Shown here: piece by piece, positions 33,630-33,711 of the stretch
How positions within the stretch are numbered: position 1 is the stretch's first letter
How the letters are laid out: the number at the start of each line of letters is the position of its first letter
Assembly: GCA_017886205.1 (NCBI GenBank)
Contig: JAFNEO010000016.1
Location: 1-33,711, forward strand
Direction: 5' to 3'
Origin: Candidatus Aminicenantota bacterium
GTDB taxonomy: Bacteria; Acidobacteriota; Aminicenantia; Aminicenantales; UBA8522
Length of the DNA: 33,711 nucleotides
The notes under the pieces: model-generated
What the model saw: only the letters and a program-made list of their open reading frames with translations
Database searches by the model: none
What the model was told of the DNA's origin: nothing
Made by a program: the position numbers and the translations under genes

Positions 33630-33711
33630 ATGAACGTCAAGCGCTTGCTCCTTCTCGCCCTTTGCTTCGGCTTGGTCGTCCTGGCCGCCGGATGCAAGAA
33701 AACGGGACCCG
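33630..33711 (+). CDS. Start of a lipoprotein gene (cut by the window end)
   Basis: Twenty-seven codons are visible from ATG 33630, with GAGAGG (33614-33619) ten bases before it. The sequence reads a basic start (MNVKR), a hydrophobic core (LLLLALCFGLVVL) and a textbook lipobox LAAGC followed by KKTGP, so the product should be a lipoprotein. A 5-bp hairpin (GGCGT/ACGCC, 33588-33602) lies in the upstream region. Nothing can be said about the mature protein. Confidence 0.7.
   Translation, partial: MNVKRLLLLALCFGLVVLAAGCKKTGP

Noticed and set aside
1..33711. CRISPR arrays, tRNA, rRNA or prophage genes
   Set aside because: No regularly spaced direct repeats, cloverleaf-like segments, rRNA-like stretches or phage proteins were seen on either strand by eye.

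Overview
This window looks like a piece of chromosome from an uncultured, fairly GC-rich, Gram-negative (outer-membrane-bearing) bacterium. TolC, CusB and CusA homologues, an apparent outer-membrane beta-barrel and several secreted hydrolases point to a diderm. The mix of Asp-box propeller proteins, arabinose-releasing glycosidases, an M28 peptidase next to lutABC, and a BlaI/M56 pair fits the Acidobacteriota/Aminicenantes neighbourhood. That placement is an impression from gene content, not a phylogeny. Every confident intact gene is on the + strand. The only minus-strand coding traces are two relics.

Layout. (1) 50-3258: a secreted ten-Asp-box beta-propeller protein and a stand-alone CheY-like receiver. 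(2) 3346-7844: a promoter followed by a two-gene arabinose unit, GH51 alpha-L-arabinofuranosidase and GH127 beta-L-arabinofuranosidase. (3) 7897-9574: a lactate permease with a nearly leaderless promoter. (4) 9606-10599: a VapBC-type toxin-antitoxin pair with its own promoter, followed by a relic of a second PIN-domain gene on the other strand. (5) 10566-12302: a GH27 enzyme (alpha-galactosidase or beta-L-arabinopyranosidase). (6) 12370-12882: a serine hydrolase gene that kept its promoter, ribosome binding site and start codon but lost its N-terminal coding half. (7) 13057-23693: a seven-gene, probably copper/silver, efflux operon. (8) 23736-23874: a hairpin-forming, MITE-like repeat. (9) 23929-24570: an F420/NADP oxidoreductase-family protein. 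(10) 24629-29633: a promoter, a secreted M28 peptidase, then lutABC for lactate oxidation, all tightly packed. (11) 29754-33285: a very large GH13-type protein whose codon use differs from its neighbours, followed by a convergent kinase-like relic. (12) 33630-end: the first 27 codons of a lipoprotein.

The most interesting unit is the metal operon. It opens with a cysteine-free BlaI-family repressor whose likely operator (a CTACA/TGTAG dyad) lies inside the spacer of a near-consensus promoter. Next is an M56 zinc peptidase related to BlaR1/MecR1. It lacks the beta-lactam sensor domain and instead ends, after its last membrane helix, in a short tail with four cysteines and six histidines. After that come an outer-membrane barrel with a methionine-rich loop, a TolC-like channel, CusB with two heavy-metal-binding repeats, CusA, and a CPH-type (CopB-like) ATPase carrying another such repeat. 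I infer a BlaR1-like circuit in which a metal-binding tail replaces the antibiotic sensor.

Metabolic picture: the cell trims arabinose- and galactose-containing plant polymers outside the cytoplasm, degrades peptides, and takes up and oxidises L-lactate. Several promoters follow the same TTGAC(A/C/T)-17/18-TATAAT-like pattern, so a standard housekeeping sigma factor is a good working model.
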